A DNA stretch of 36,604 bases from Clavulina sp. PMI_390. Its lineage: Eukaryota; Basidiomycota; Agaricomycetes; Cantharellales; Hydnaceae. The translations under genes were made by a program, and so were the position numbers. The notes beneath the pieces are model-generated. The model did no database searches. It had not been told where the DNA came from and worked only from the letters and a program-made list of their open reading frames with translations. Numbering within the stretch: the first letter of the stretch is position 1; each line of letters opens with the position of its first letter. Of the stretch, positions 21,117 through 31,043 are shown piece after piece. The DNA is taken from assembly GCA_015039315.1 (NCBI GenBank), contig WIDE01000146.1, positions 1 through 36,604 of the forward strand. Reading direction: 5' to 3'.

Positions 21117-23118
21117 ATGATTCCTCAGGCGCCTTTCCCTTGCCAGGCTTATGCTCTCCTTCAGCATCAATCTCTAGTCGGCTTATTCATTGGAGTAATA
21201 CTCAACAGCTTGTGAGACCTCTCTAAGTACTATGATGATTCGTTTGCCTAAACAAGTGGGGAAATTAAGCTGGACCGCCGTCATGCACATTCAAATCTAC
21301 ACCTGGCGCCGAAGGTTTCCTAAGGACTCGCCTCACATCAAGGTATTGGTGAGTAACGAAACCGCTCGCCATCCTAGACCCTCTTTCAACCTGGATGTCA
21401 ACACCAATTTCTTGTAGATTGGAACTTTGTGGTGAGTGAGGCCCGATTTCCCTCTAGGCGTTTCCTCTAGTTTATGGATTTGTCTGTTTGGTCTGGAAGG
21501 CTCGCTCAAACTTTTTACTTGTTCGTGCATTACCAATGGCAGAGATTTCGGCTGTTGCTTTATAGTGTTCATGACGTCCATTTAATTAGGTTCAGCGCTT
21601 CCACATTGCTGTATAATGCGTTGATTAGTGATGCAAGGAGCTCTTCTGATGCTTCCCTATGGTGCGATATTTTCCTCGCATCTGGCTGACATTACTGACC
21701 TAAATATCATCCCCAGGGAGCTGAACTGGATGGGACCCCATAAGGTCAGCGGTCGAGACTCGCAATAACTGAGCCGCCTTGCGCGCACAGACGATGTTAG
21801 GAGCTGATCAGATCTGTCCTTGATCCATGTGATAAAGGCCTTGGTGACAACATTGTATCAGATCTTCTTCACCGTTCGGCTATGGCTGTGTGAGTTGTTT
21901 TATTTGATATGATCCTGGCAGCTTGATCTGATTCTATGGAACTATATCTAGATGGTCGTGACCTTCGTTTCGTCGTACCATTAGTGAGATTATTCTGAAA
22001 AGCGTGATGAGATTTGTTCGCCCGACTCATGACGAATTCCGCGGCCTACTTTGTAATAGGTTCTTTTTGTGGCCACTACCGCAGGTAAGGTCCCTAAGGA
22101 TGCGATTTCAGATAATCCCACTGACTCTTCCGGGTGACATATGAGCAGGATTCGGCATATGTGAGCATTTTATCGTTGAAAGCCGCATTAGGGCTGATAT
22201 TTGAGTCATAGTCAATGCTTGGTATGCATGGAATCGGTTTGCTGAGTTTTGGTGGCAGAAGACAGCAGTTTATGCACTTATTGTATATTCATCAACAGCG
22301 AAACTGAGCGAGGTCCTGACACAAGTCTGTTCATAGTTGATCACTGATATATTACTTTCGGGCTATCTTGCCTTCTTGATGTTTCGTCCAAGAAGCAGGT
22401 TCAAATCGTGAGTCATACTCGTGCCTATCGAATCAAATGATGGTATTCAGTAACATGAATTCCAGTACAGAGTCCATGATGTACTTGATTATGGTCTACG
22501 GTGTAGCAACAGGTGCCATAACTTCAGTATTGGCTTTGGTTGGGCTTATTTCGGTGCGTGCACGTTTCCGATTTTTCGCACTGATCACAGAATGTAACAC
22601 TGCGTTGTAATGAAGAACCAGATTGGGTGGTTCGACGGCATTATTGCAAACTTAACGGTGTGTGGAACCGACCTCGAATATTCTCTCCCGAGCTGCTTAA
22701 TAAAACACGCCTCATACCATGTGCCTCTAGTGGGCACCCCCCGTTATGATATGTGCAATCTTGGCAAAGTGAGCTGTTTGATCCATTACATGCTGCGAGT
22801 TCATCGTGATGCCAACATGCCCATACCCATAGCCTGCACTTGAGAAGTAGTCTTCGTGCTTTCATGCCACCTAATGAGAGCATTCCGACACCTAGTTTCT
22901 CCCTCCATGTCTTGCGGAGAGCCCCGTTGGCGGGAAACGGATACAACGCGGCGGGATATCTAAATTTTCAGCCCCCATCATCAAGCACGCAAAATATCCC
23001 CCCTCAAGATGGTACTGGCGATAATGAATCGACACCATCAAGTATGATGAACTCTCTCCATTCTGCAGGAGTGCTAAGCACTTCAGACGGCGCACTTGGT
23101 GAGCGTATTAGCGATTAA
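21117..23118 (+). CDS. DUF6534-like seven-helix membrane protein A, 16 exons (341 aa)
   Basis: Exons: 21117-21211, 21270-21348, 21418-21431, 21500-21520, 21590-21661, 21717-21744, 21838-21889, 21952-21983, 22060-22084, 22149-22160, 22212-22282, 22337-22407, 22466-22553, 22616-22657, 22731-22768, 22833-23118. The sum is 1026 nt. Seven hydrophobic helices are visible: residues about 20-45, 55-85, 103-120, 125-150, 158-185, 192-220 and 225-250. Family-type features are the T-L-Y-Q-I-F-F-T-V-R-L-W helix, T-D-I-L-L-S-G-Y-L-A-F-L-M-F followed by basic residues, V-Y-G-V-A-T-G before helix 6's end, and a cytoplasmic Ser/Pro-rich tail. The DUF6534 family is common in Agaricomycetes and has no established function; a plasma- or endomembrane location is inferred from the helices. 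Exon lengths match gene B (32652-34537) at 14 of the first 15 exons, which supports the model. The TAG before exon 15 is the splice acceptor and not a nonsense codon. Confidence 0.8.
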
Positions 23119-23394
23119 AAGCGAATATTTACCCCGAAACAAAAGCGGCCAACTGATAGCACCTTGGCCTTTTGATTTCTTTGTAGGTACTGTTGGGAAT
23201 TGATCCAACGGCTCAACGTTGGTATCTGAGGATCGCATCGGGCATCAAGGGTTTCTTCTGAAATTTTGATCTCGGACACTCTAATCGTTCACTCTATATA
23301 CCCCAGTGTAGCTAACACGTTAGTTTGTGATGTCCTGCATAGTGAGAGTTAATTGTAGTTGTATTCACGACGCCTTCACATTTTGAACAGTTGG

Positions 23395-26037
23395 CTATCC
23401 GACACGCTCAAATGTATTCCATCGCATGATGCCCTTTGACCAATGGTCGTTTCCAGCGATAAAGTCGCCTCGCACGACCTTGCCACGTTGCACGAGAGTC
23501 CCATCTCGTTCAAGCTTCACATAGACACCCTCGATTCGCCCATCGTAGAACAAGCTCCGGCGCTGCACCATATCCAGTAGCCGCTGGCGCCCAAGGTCCA
23601 CATCCTTCAACGGCCCACGCTCAATCACAGGCACCAAAGCGATACCTCTGGAGCCAACGGTCCGCTCGAGAACGTCCCGCGTCGCCCAGCGGTTTAACGA
23701 GCGATCGTACAGATCGAACGCAATGAAGAGATCGGGAAGGCGAGTGTACGAGACAGAGTGCGTCGCGACCATCCATTCTCCAAAGAGAATATAGCGCTCC
23801 GGGAAGTAGGGATCCGACCCAAGAATCTCATGCAAGGCACTGGATATCCGGGGGGTCTCAAGCCAATGAGAGAGCTTCCCGAATTGAGCATGCGAGTTGG
23901 ACGCGATGTAGTGCGACCGGTTCTGTACCACGAAGCGCCGATCTGCATCAAGGGAGATACCCATGTTTGCACCGTCGATTTTCTCGGTGATGACGAGGTG
24001 AAGATTCGCGGCGTCCGCTTCGGAGAAGGTAGGGAGGTCTACGATGATATCGTCGTCTGTTGCGCTGCCGAGGTTGAGGAGATGGGCGGTGCGAGGAAAT
24101 TTGAAGAGATCGATTGGAGGGGAGAGCTTGCGAATGAGCGAGTTGGCAGCTTCGAATGATCTCACTATCACGATAGACTTGAACCCCTCACTCAGAGTCG
24201 GCTCTTGCATCGCGGCTTTCATAGAGCCAACTGCAGCGCGAACCCGACCTCCTGGAGGAAGCGTAGGGTGCCCAATGCGGTTTTGAGCTCGAGATGTACA
24301 TAACTCAACATCGTAGTCAAACCAAATGCAAGTTGGCGACCGGGCCCATGTCGCTGCTAGTGAAAGCCAGTATTTGCGGTCTTCGGCACTAGCATTGCAG
24401 CGATCAAGGATGGCTCTTGAGACACCAGGTCTGCCGATCTCGGTCTCGCAGAAAGCGCGACTTCCACTGAGGTCTTGCGAGATGTGCTGCCACGGAGCTT
24501 TTGATGAGGCTCGAGCCATGAGACACCTCGTGAAGTGGCTCTTCCCTGAACCAGGGAGACCCACGAGCATGAGCAGGTCACTATTTTTCAGATTACCATC
24601 ACCGACGACCTCGATATCGCAGGGAGCAGGTTCTGAGACCAGAGAAGGGAGGACGGCGCCTCGCTTCCACACAGCGCTGCACCAATTATGCACGAATTTC
24701 TCCTGCTGCTGCGTCTCGATGCTCCCTGGTCGGATAGCGCGCAACGAGGCGATTGCGTCGGTCGCTGACATTGCGGGTTCAGCACGACTCGTGTCAGCTT
24801 GCGCGAACCCAAATGCAGCAATGAAGCACGCTGCAATGGTCCCTGCGCGGCCTTTGCCTCCCCCACAGTGCACGAGGATTGGAAGCTTGCTTTCGTCCTC
24901 AAATTGACGAAGGATAATATCCATCTGTTCGATTGAGGGAGGTTGATAGTTGGGGATCGGCATAAATGTGTGCGTGATGGGCCGACGACTACTAGACTGG
25001 AACCATTCTGCAGGGAGAGGCGTTTCTTCTGTGAGAGTGATGACGTGACGAATACCGATATGCTCGCTTGCGAGGAGCTGGATATCTTCGGCGTTACGTG
25101 GGGTGCTCATGAGGGCAAAGTGGAAGGGGACGATCCACCTAAAGAATCGCGGTAGTGTGATGGGATTCTCGCTGCTGGAGGAGGGGAGGGACAGGCGCTC
25201 TCTTGATTCGAGACATAATGTGGGGACATGCGGACGCTCATACGACGCGATGGCATCCTTGACTGCGTCTTCCCAGGGTACAACTAACAGTGAGCGCAGA
25301 GTAGGGTCGATTTGTTGGTCCCATTCGTCAGAGGTGAAGATGCACCCCCACTCGGTGTATCGCGAGCATTGATACATTGCATGCACGCAGTAGTTCTTGA
25401 GACGGCCTGAAGAGGATTCGTCTAGTGCTAGCACTCGTGCGTAGGAGAGCATAGCTTGCTTGTGAAGGTCTCGCCGGACGGAAGCATCTGCTAGCCTGAG
25501 ATAGCCCTTTGTGGAAGAAGGATACTCTAGACACATATGAGAAGCAACTTGGGTGGGGAGAGTAGGATCGTTGGGAGAGCCATGTTGATGAAGGGAGTGG
25601 GCGATGTGATCTAGTTCGTCGAGAGTGAATGAAGAGAGCCGGGAAGGAAGGGGAACAGCGAGTGATGCGATGCCCTTGTCAAGGGTATGATCGTCCTCCT
25701 CTGAGAGGGTTATATGGAATTGTTTGGGAGGGAGGCCGAATCGCTTTCGGAAGATTTGCCCAGCATTCCATATCACGACGAGGAATCGAACGGCGGATTG
25801 TTTGTGGGACGAGTTTTCGCCGAGACAGACGAGGTGTGAAGTATCGATGGCAGGAAGAGACGTCACTATTTCGTCTCTTCTAGATGAGAGAGACCGCATT
25901 TCATCTTTAGTGATGATGGTGATATGGAGTGGCATGGTATAGGATGCTGAGACTGGGGCTTTTGCATGTTGAACGATGTCGTCGACAGTGGTGCCCACAC
26001 GAGACACAGTCCCTCGAAAGAGCTGGAGATCGCCCAT
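23395..26037 (-). CDS. Four-domain RNA repair enzyme: 2H phosphoesterase, cysteine phosphatase, polynucleotide kinase, RNA ligase (880 aa)
   Basis: A single uninterrupted minus-strand exon of 880 codons. Domain order: (1) residues about 30-130, 2H-phosphoesterase-like, with two H-I-T motifs (H38, H108), the fold used for 2',3'-cyclic phosphate opening. (2) About 295-455, a dual-specificity-type cysteine phosphatase with H390-C391-G-G-G-K-G-R397 and R-P-G-S-I-E-T downstream. (3) About 485-635, a P-loop kinase with G-L-P-G-S-G-K-S (493-500) and L-D-R-C-N (544-548). (4) About 640-880, an Rnl2-like nucleotidyltransferase with motif I K686-I-D-G-A-N, motif III F-G-E-W (752-755), IIIa-like F-I-A-F-D, motif IV E-G-V-Y-V-K (836-841) and motif V K-V-V-R (853-856). 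Together these could heal and seal broken RNA. Fungal tRNA ligase Trl1 instead runs ligase-kinase-CPDase without a phosphatase. Oddities: the usual phosphatase general-acid Asp position reads Asn363 (I-P-N-Y), and the Ser/Thr after the P-loop Arg is Ala398. Residues 131-294 are unassigned. Confidence 0.85.
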   Translation of the reverse strand: MGDLQLFRGTVSRVGTTVDDIVQHAKAPVSASYTMPLHITIITKDEMRSLSSRRDEIVTSLPAIDTSHLVCLGENSSHKQSAVRFLVVIWNAGQIFRKRFGLPPKQFHITLSEEDDHTLDKGIASLAVPLPSRLSSFTLDELDHIAHSLHQHGSPNDPTLPTQVASHMCLEYPSSTKGYLRLADASVRRDLHKQAMLSYARVLALDESSSGRLKNYCVHAMYQCSRYTEWGCIFTSDEWDQQIDPTLRSLLVVPWEDAVKDAIASYERPHVPTLCLESRERLSLPSSSSENPITLPRFFRWIVPFHFALMSTPRNAEDIQLLASEHIGIRHVITLTEETPLPAEWFQSSSRRPITHTFMPIPNYQPPSIEQMDIILRQFEDESKLPILVHCGGGKGRAGTIAACFIAAFGFAQADTSRAEPAMSATDAIASLRAIRPGSIETQQQEKFVHNWCSAVWKRGAVLPSLVSEPAPCDIEVVGDGNLKNSDLLMLVGLPGSGKSHFTRCLMARASSKAPWQHISQDLSGSRAFCETEIGRPGVSRAILDRCNASAEDRKYWLSLAATWARSPTCIWFDYDVELCTSRAQNRIGHPTLPPGGRVRAAVGSMKAAMQEPTLSEGFKSIVIVRSFEAANSLIRKLSPPIDLFKFPRTAHLLNLGSATDDDIIVDLPTFSEADAANLHLVITEKIDGANMGISLDADRRFVVQNRSHYIASNSHAQFGKLSHWLETPRISSALHEILGSDPYFPERYILFGEWMVATHSVSYTRLPDLFIAFDLYDRSLNRWATRDVLERTVGSRGIALVPVIERGPLKDVDLGRQRLLDMVQRRSLFYDGRIEGVYVKLERDGTLVQRGKVVRGDFIAGNDHWSKGIMRWNTFERVG

Positions 26038-27490
26038 AATATCAGAAGATTAACTTAGGGGATAGAATAGGTGTGTGGGTGCAGGAGGAGAATGATGCAT
26101 CAGGCATGCTCTAATAGGGAGAGATGAGGCTATGCTGGTTGGGCTCATCATCGTCGGTTCCGAGAATTGAACACATCAAGTCAGGTTCCACAGCAACCTG
26201 AGTCAGGTTTGCGATTATGATGGGAGTGCAGTACATTATGTGGGGTTTGGAAAGTCCGTGACTGTGTGTCTTTAGGAGGTGTGCGGCATATACCTCATAA
26301 GAAATGCTCTCAATGATCGCGACGTCGAGATGAAGTAGGTGCTTCCACGATCAAGAAGACTATGGAAATCGAATTGATTTCTCCACAAGATTTGCTTCTG
26401 TGCTAAAATTATTCTACATAGCAATCGAGGTTCTCAACCATCTACCTCGCTTCTCAGCACAACACAGTGCTACCCTTCCTTATGAACATCTCCCACCTTA
26501 GGCCCGCTCCAACGAATGGGCTTTTGTTATCCAATCCGATCCTGCTTTATAGCACTAAGAGAAACGATGCCCTCCATAGATTGGGTGGAGCCATCATGAT
26601 TACTCGGAGGAGTGCTGCATGTCTCCGATGGACCGTCGGAAAATGCACGATTTATATCCCTGAAGGGACTCCTAAAGCCAGATTCTACCGCGTTTATGAT
26701 GCCTGGAGTAGTGCGGATCAACTGGATGAGACGAGCGCCAGAACACATTGCATGACCTGACAGAGGCCTTTACGCTTGCGATATTTGTATTTCGTGACTT
26801 TTTGCAAGGCCCCGTGGTGCGAAAAGACGGAAACACAGGCAAGACTTGCAGATCTTACGTATAACGGTGGCTGAGCATGGAAAAGCAGCTGTCCAGGTCG
26901 ATCGATCGAGGCTGGGCTTGGGATGTCATGTTGAGTGCTTTGAGCCGTTTGATTCGCCGGGTATACAAACTAATAATTTAAGCGGAGCACGGACCAGAAC
27001 AGTCCCCTGCAAGGCGCTCGCTTCGTCTCAGATTCTCAGGCGCGCCCAATCAAAAGTGAGAAGGGGGGCTGGAACGTGACAGAACGCGTTACGCCTCCTA
27101 TTTGAATTCGGCTTCGCTAAGCGCGTCCGGGCCCCGAATTCTCACTCCATGATTGGAATGCTCAAGCCTCTTTTAGACCAGCGACCGTGTTCTGCACTGA
27201 TGATGTCTCTCCTGGCTGCCATTAAGCGTTGTCCGACATAGTTCCTGAATTTCTGTGAATTGTGGTAATAAATTTCCCTACAAGTCACGCTGTTTTTTCG
27301 CATGGCAAATAGTGGTTGCTTTATATGGGAGGAGTGGACAGCCTCAAAGCGTCCATAGTCATTAGTTGCGTTCCATCGCCGCATGCCACAACCCTTCTCT
27401 CGCTAACTGAAACCACACACTCCCCCCCCCTTATCTTCCTAGCAACTAGAAGTGCACTTTAGGGTGTGCTGATCTCCCATAATCAGCATC
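26038..27490. other. Divergent intergenic region upstream of the RNA repair gene and the long proline-rich gene
   Basis: This contains the presumed promoters of the minus-strand RNA repair gene and the plus-strand gene at 27491. Open frames at 26467-26760 (+) and 27142-27384 (-) show no motif. A nine-C run lies at 27422-27430, about 60 bp before the 27491 start. A small hairpin is listed separately. Nothing else recognisable. Confidence 0.45.
26181..26201. repeat. 7-bp inverted repeat upstream of the RNA repair gene
   Basis: TCAGGTT (26181-26187) and AACCTGA (26195-26201) form a perfect inverted repeat around a 7-nt loop, and a third direct TCAGGTT follows at 26203. It lies about 150 bp upstream of the start of the RNA repair gene. 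It could be a regulator site, but no known motif is claimed and short repeats occur by chance. Confidence 0.35.
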
Positions 27491-29992
27491 ATGTCGATGT
27501 TTGAGACAGAGGGTGTCGACTTTGGTAACGATCTTGCCCAATTCGTTTTCGCTTCCGCTCGCCTGTCCCTTTCCCTAAACTCTCTCTCGCGGGTTGCCCG
27601 TTTTCTTCCCATCTTATATAGAGTCGATCCAGCCTCCACCGTACACGCTTCTGGGCGATAACCCCGTTCCGGACGATTTCGTGCTCACCAGCGCCAATTC
27701 TGCTGCCCTCGCCAGCCTTGACCCTAATCGCCGACGCCGTCAAGACCCAGTGGCCGCTGCTGCAGGTGCTCGCAGGAATGATACGCTTCCCCCCATACCC
27801 TACGATGATGCCATAGTCAACTCGCCTATCCCACCTTTGGCACGAATGCCTCGACCAGCAGGTGCACGAGCCCCAGCTCCGGTTCCTGCACCTGCACCTG
27901 CTCCCGTTCCTGTTCCTGCCCCTGTACTTGTAGAGGAACCTGCACCGATAGAGGAGCCAGCGCCTGTACCTCCAGAGGAACCAGTACCAGCACCAGCTCC
28001 TGCTCCTCCTGTTGTTCATGTACTAGCCACCGAACCCGAACCCGAACCTGAACCCGAAGTTGAGCCTGAGCCTGCACCAGTAGCTGCACCAGCACCTATT
28101 CCTGCACCTGCTCCTACTGCTCCAGAAGCCACCCCAGCTGCCCCTGCACCCCCTCAACGTGCGCCCTCTGCAGCGCAGATCCGGTACAGTAAGTTCATTT
28201 CCCATTTCAAAGGCCTCGGTTCCTGTTTCCCAAGCCCGCTTGAACTAATTTATTCATCGCTTCTCTCGCTCCACCCTTCTCTATGCACGTACAGTCTACT
28301 ACAAGATATTTGGCAGTTCGGCCGACCTCACATCGCGCCAAGCCTTTGACCCAGAGGATCCCACTATCGGACGTGTGCCACGATCAAAGATCGCTCCTCC
28401 ACGCACCGCTTTGATCCTCAAGCGATACATCGCACAGCTCGAAGGCTTGGCTATCACTCAGATCACAGGCGTATACCTTGACCCTGAGGAAGATGCTATC
28501 GCAGACAACACTCGGATTGGTGTGGACGAAGGCGCACCTGGTACCCACCCCGATGCACCTATCGTTCTAACGATTGAGGAGATTATTGAAGAGCCTCTGG
28601 AAATGCCGGTCGCTCATGCGACACCAGGCCCATCGGCAAGCTACTTGACGCCAAACTCGCTTCCTGATAATGGGGATTTCGCTTCGAGGCATCATCATCG
28701 CTATAGCTCGGGGTCGGGCTCTATTGCTAGTTCTTCGGCACTGCCTACGCCTGTAACGCCACCGCGAGGAGGTTTGCTTCTTTCAGGCGCAGGTGTCCCT
28801 TCTATGCACCTTCCTTCCCCTTGGCTTCCTGCGCAGACTCCACAGACCCCGCCTTCCCCGGCCGTCTCGTTCGCTCCTTCTAGCTTCAGTGGCGGATCAG
28901 CTGGTGCTGTAGCTGCTGGCGGAGGGGGTGATGGAGGAGCTAACCTGGCCCGTTCCGTAACAGATGGGGCGAGCCGCATGCCACAGCCCAACCCCGCAGC
29001 TCTGAATCGTTATCGCTCTGTTACGGGTGCATCGTCCAACTCGAGTGGATCCCAGCGTGACCTCTCGCTCGCGACGCTCAGCTTGCAGATGCCCACGCCC
29101 TCCGCGACACTACGTCCTGGCCCTGCTGCCAGCCCGTACGCTGGGCCTGGACTATCACCATCATTCCCAACGCCATCACCCCTCGCGACTCCAGGTGCAG
29201 GCCCCAGTAACGCCCCGTACGTGCACCCGTACGTAGCGGCGCACATGCGCCATCCAAGCGGCGACGCAGACGCAGAGTCCATTACACTTTCGATGATGAG
29301 CTCGGAGCCCCCCGCATCCATCGCCGCCCCAACCGCTAACACGATCCCGCGCTGGACGCTCGACGGGGAAGGCTTTGCAGAGCCCACTATGTCTCCTACC
29401 GAAGCCGACAAAGTCGTCTCGTCGCGCCAGCCTCCAGGATGGCAGACAGGTCGGATCCAGATGATCGGAAAGGGCCTGTTTATGGGTAAAGCGGGCTCGT
29501 CGAGCAGTGGAGGGGGGTTTAAGAGCTTGTTTGGTGGGGGTAAGAAGAAGAAGAATGAGCCTCCTGCTCAGCCTGGTGTGCATACGGGTTTTGGAGCGTC
29601 AGGCTCGACGTTGCCGAGTGGGACGATGGTTCGTGATGGAATGAGGATTTATGTGGATACGCGCGTTATGCGCAAGCTGAATATCAAGACGGGGGATTCC
29701 TGTGCGTATACCTAACCCGATCATGCTCATTCGTCCATTCACCCCTTCTTTTCGTGTTTCCCTTTGACTGACGCGTTGGTTCCACTCTTTTCTAGTCAAC
29801 ACGTTCCGCGTCATCATCCCAGAAACGAGGGAGCTAACCAGTACGTATCGTGCCCCCACTTCGCCATCATTATTTCGACTGGCTGTTTCTTTCGAATCAT
29901 AATTGATTGACTTACACCCCCTCTTTTTTGCAGACCTCTGGACCGGCGATATCGTCATTGACCCAGTCCAGCACCCGCCAAAGCAGAACTAG
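27491..29992 (+). CDS. Proline/serine-rich protein of unknown function, long paralogue (703 aa)
   Basis: Five exons: 27491-27524, 27622-28188, 28295-29701, 29796-29840, 29934-29992, all junctions phase 1. Introns are 97, 106, 94 and 93 bp. The short first exon encodes M-S-M-F-E-T-E-G-V-D-F. Residues about 85-195 are an Ala/Pro/Val then Glu/Pro repeat (A-P-V-P-A-P and E-P-E-P-E-P units), absent from the short paralogue. A conserved block follows the second intron (Y-Y-K-I-F-G-S-S to L-K-R-Y-I-A-Q-L-E, about 202-250), then V-D-E-G-A-P-G-T-H-P. A long Ser/Pro-rich linker leads to W-T-L-D-G-E-G-F-A-E-P-T (about 553) with P-P-G-W, and a C-terminal block (about 640-703) ending L-W-T-G-D-I-V-I-D. 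A Lys/Gly-rich insert (K-K-K-K-N) precedes the last block. I do not recognise the family; the alternating conserved blocks and disordered linkers suggest a scaffold, but that is a guess. It has intact and decayed relatives at 2238-3801 and 701-1320. Confidence 0.85.
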
Positions 29993-31012
29993 TGCTTAGC
30001 GGTTGCCCACGTTTCATATTACGCTCATTTTCCCCCTCGTGTCCTTCTGGTTTTGCGTTTGTCCTCTAGACTGAATGATCCAGACTGGCTTCAGATCTTC
30101 TTCATTCCCCCAAAAATGTGTTCTCCATCTATATACCGATTTGTTTTCCGATGGTTTACTGATATTCTTGTCTGCTCTCATTGACGATACCCACTCTTTT
30201 TCCCCTCTTTACCCTTGGACTCTGCTTGCATTTTGCTATGATTTTTCCTTGATTTCGAGACTCCCCTTTTTGTTTCTCTCTTTGGGGGGATGATGGTGTT
30301 GTTGCTGTTGCTGCCGTGTTGTCAACCACACCTCGGACTTTGAGTTGAGGTCGCGTCAAGTGCGCCTCAACGCCAAGTACATGTAGTATGTCATTGTGCA
30401 CACCGCGTCGAGGGGCTCAATTTTCCCTGTTGGTGTTTAGAAAATAAAAATCCCAATAGAGCCAGTTTGTTCAATGCCGATGCTGATACGATTTTACCTG
30501 TACCGTTACCGTGTGATGTACTTGTGTACTAGCTGGGTATTACATGTAATCGGGCTAAGACTCCAACAAGGGAGGGCGGCAATGACTATTTACACGTGTC
30601 AGCGCCGAAACTCTGCACCGCAAATCGTGGCTCTACACCCGATATTGTGCAGCTCACGGCTCAGCGCGCGCAAAGATCTGCTACCTTCATCGACGGTTCT
30701 AGGCATACCGATACCCTTTACCTGGTACTGACAGTTTGTGTAGATAATTGCTACCGCGCTCCTTTAGAGCAACCAGGTAAGGGTCTTCCTACCATTGGAT
30801 TATATCTCCAACCTGATCTTCTAGTCTATTGGGTTTCTTCTTTTGTTTTTGGATAGAAGCTGATGGTTTAGGCCCGCTCGATCCTTTGCATACCAGCCAT
30901 TGAATGGCCAATCATCGTCATTATGAGCCTTTTCGGTCAAACAAGGATCTAGAAATGATCATGGGCATTCAGCCTCGGTGATACTAACGTGTCTACCGGC
31001 TAAGGCTTCACC

Positions 31013-31043
<31 letters not shown>

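Noticed and set aside
22400..22420. GGTTCAAATC sequence recalling a tRNA B box (also near 33935)
   Set aside because: It lies in a coding exon end of the membrane proteins (G/R-F-K-S) and no cloverleaf can be formed.
22728..22730. Apparent nonsense TAG in the last helix of membrane protein A
   Set aside because: It is the acceptor of the intron before exon 15; gene B has CAG at the same junction and the frame joins in phase 0 in both.
24326..24907. 193-codon plus-strand frame opposite the RNA repair gene
   Set aside because: Antisense shadow; the minus strand carries well-defined kinase and phosphatase motifs here.
27489..28095. Arg- or Val/Gln-rich minus-strand frames
   Set aside because: They are the complement of the Ala/Pro/Glu repeat of the plus-strand proline-rich gene.
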